Below, one piece after another: positions 63,347 to 64,000 of a stretch of DNA of 64,000 bases. The DNA is from Bacteroidota bacterium. GTDB taxonomy: Bacteria > Bacteroidota > Bacteroidia > Chitinophagales > Chitinophagaceae. The translations under genes were made by a program, and so were the position numbers. How positions within the stretch are numbered: position 1 is the stretch's first letter; the number at the start of each line of letters is the position of its first letter. The stretch lies in assembly GCA_018268055.1 (NCBI GenBank), contig JAFDXF010000093.1:1-64000 (forward strand). The letters are read 5' to 3'. Below the pieces are notes generated by a model. It made no database searches and was not told where the DNA came from. It worked only from the letters and a program-made list of their open reading frames with translations.

Positions 63347-64000
63347 TTATACGGCCAAAAGTACAGCAGCCACAACGCCCGCTGTTTCTGTTCGCAGCCT
63401 TGTATCCCCAAGACTCACGGGTTGAAAATTATTTTTCAAAGCAAGTTCTACTTCTTCTTGTGTAAAATCGCCTTCAGGGCCAATAAGGATGCAAGATTGA
63501 CGAGCTTCCTTTTTGATTTGTATCGCTAATTCATTTTTCTTTTCATCGTAGCAATGTGCAATAAACTGCTCCTCTAAAGATTGTAATTTATCAACTACAT
63601 CTTGAAACACAACCGGCTGATGCAAAATAGGCAACCAACATTGTTGCGATTGCAACATTGCACTGATGCAAACCGCATTCATTCGATCATGACGGAATTT
63701 TTCTCTTTCAGTTCGTGTGCATATCATTGGGATTATTTCCGTTACCCCAATTTCTGTTGCTTTTTCCAAAAACCATTCAAAACGATTCGCATTTTTAAGC
63801 AATGAGATGGCGACAATAATTTCTTTTTTATTGGAGGGTACTGTAGCTGTATGTTGTATTCTTACAGCACAATGTTTTTTATTAGCCTCTTCAATAATGC
63901 AATGAATCAGTTGTCCTTTACCATCGGTAATGCTCAATTGCTCGCCTACTTTCATACGCAGCACCTGCACTACATGGCGACTGGTATCTTCATCCAAAAG
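63347..64000 (-). CDS. rsmE: 16S rRNA m3U1498 methyltransferase RsmE, partial
   Basis: This SPOUT-class methyltransferase modifies U1498 of 16S rRNA. The 3' portion in the window encodes about 217 residues, and the beginning of the gene (about 15 residues) lies beyond the window edge. Motifs are HVVQVLRMKVGEQL near the start, the knot motif LIGPEGDFTQEEVELA and SLGDTRLRTETAGVVA at the C-terminus. A TTG at 63997 is internal, not the start. Confidence 0.93.
   Translation of the reverse strand, partial: LLDEDTSRHVVQVLRMKVGEQLSITDGKGQLIHCIIEEANKKHCAVRIQHTATVPSNKKEIIVAISLLKNANRFEWFLEKATEIGVTEIIPMICTRTEREKFRHDRMNAVCISAMLQSQQCWLPILHQPVVFQDVVDKLQSLEEQFIAHCYDEKKNELAIQIKKEARQSCILIGPEGDFTQEEVELALKNNFQPVSLGDTRLRTETAGVVAAVLLAV

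Overview
The window is an AT-rich stretch of chromosome from the phylum Bacteroidota, most likely the Chitinophagales/Chitinophagaceae. The phylum call rests on several signs. SecA is long and has a large internal insertion. There is a TonB-dependent receptor with an N-terminal carboxypeptidase-regulatory-like domain, and a DUF1800/DUF1501 pair whose DUF1501 member ends in a type IX secretion (Por) sorting tail. DUF4293-like and DUF6427-like membrane proteins are present. Promoter boxes of the Bacteroidota type (TAnnTTTG or TAnnTTCG) recur, and nearly all genes lack a Shine-Dalgarno sequence. A GH18 chitinase fits Chitinophagaceae. No prophage, transposase, CRISPR array or classical defence island is visible. 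This is ordinary housekeeping chromosome with repeat-bearing gaps and one odd accessory gene.

Layout. 0-2 kb: a 45-bp tandem repeat, tRNA-Pro, tRNA-Ser and dnaA. 2-10 kb: a 5'-nucleotidase split into two genes, a perfect 36-bp palindrome, an FAD-dependent dehydrogenase, an ABC-2 exporter pair, a GH18 chitinase and a lipoprotein. 10-17 kb: secA, a small lipoprotein, a TonB-dependent receptor and tRNA-Met, with clear intrinsic terminators. 17-25 kb (minus strand): a beta-CASP metallo-hydrolase, a hairpin-rich duplicated intergenic repeat, a hotdog-fold protein, a papain-like protease, lysA, an M28 peptidase and scpB. 25-34 kb: a solitary atpG, a small secreted protein, a nitronate monooxygenase-like enzyme, a nucleotidyltransferase, glyA, a DUF4293-like protein and uvrA. 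34-42 kb: an ECF sigma factor, a MITE-like relic, dsbD and its N-domain paralogue, purQ, a BamA/TamA-like barrel and two proteins without a clear function. 42-48 kb: kup, two paralogous membrane-anchored alpha/beta hydrolases around a lipoprotein, and an LD-carboxypeptidase. 48-51.5 kb: a protein with two DUF1016_N-like repeats but no nuclease domain, then metG. 51.5-64 kb: an orphan PAS histidine kinase, a FadN-like beta-oxidation enzyme, the DUF1501/DUF1800 pair, thiolase, pyrD, a PagL-like outer-membrane protein and a partial rsmE.

Functional links. The FadN-like enzyme and the thiolase supply the last three steps of fatty-acid beta-oxidation but are split by the DUF1800-DUF1501 operon. 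DsbD and its N-domain paralogue probably serve periplasmic thiol reduction. The kup-hydrolase-lipoprotein-hydrolase series is co-directional, with a terminator after the lipoprotein.

The observations most worth a second look are the duplicated DUF1016_N protein, the hairpin-rich repeat at 18.69-19.04 kb, the terminator-like hairpin filling the leader of dsbD, the PagL-like double barrel, and promoter boxes lying only 4-8 nt before some start codons. I see no definite new multi-gene system. Promoter and terminator calls were made by eye.
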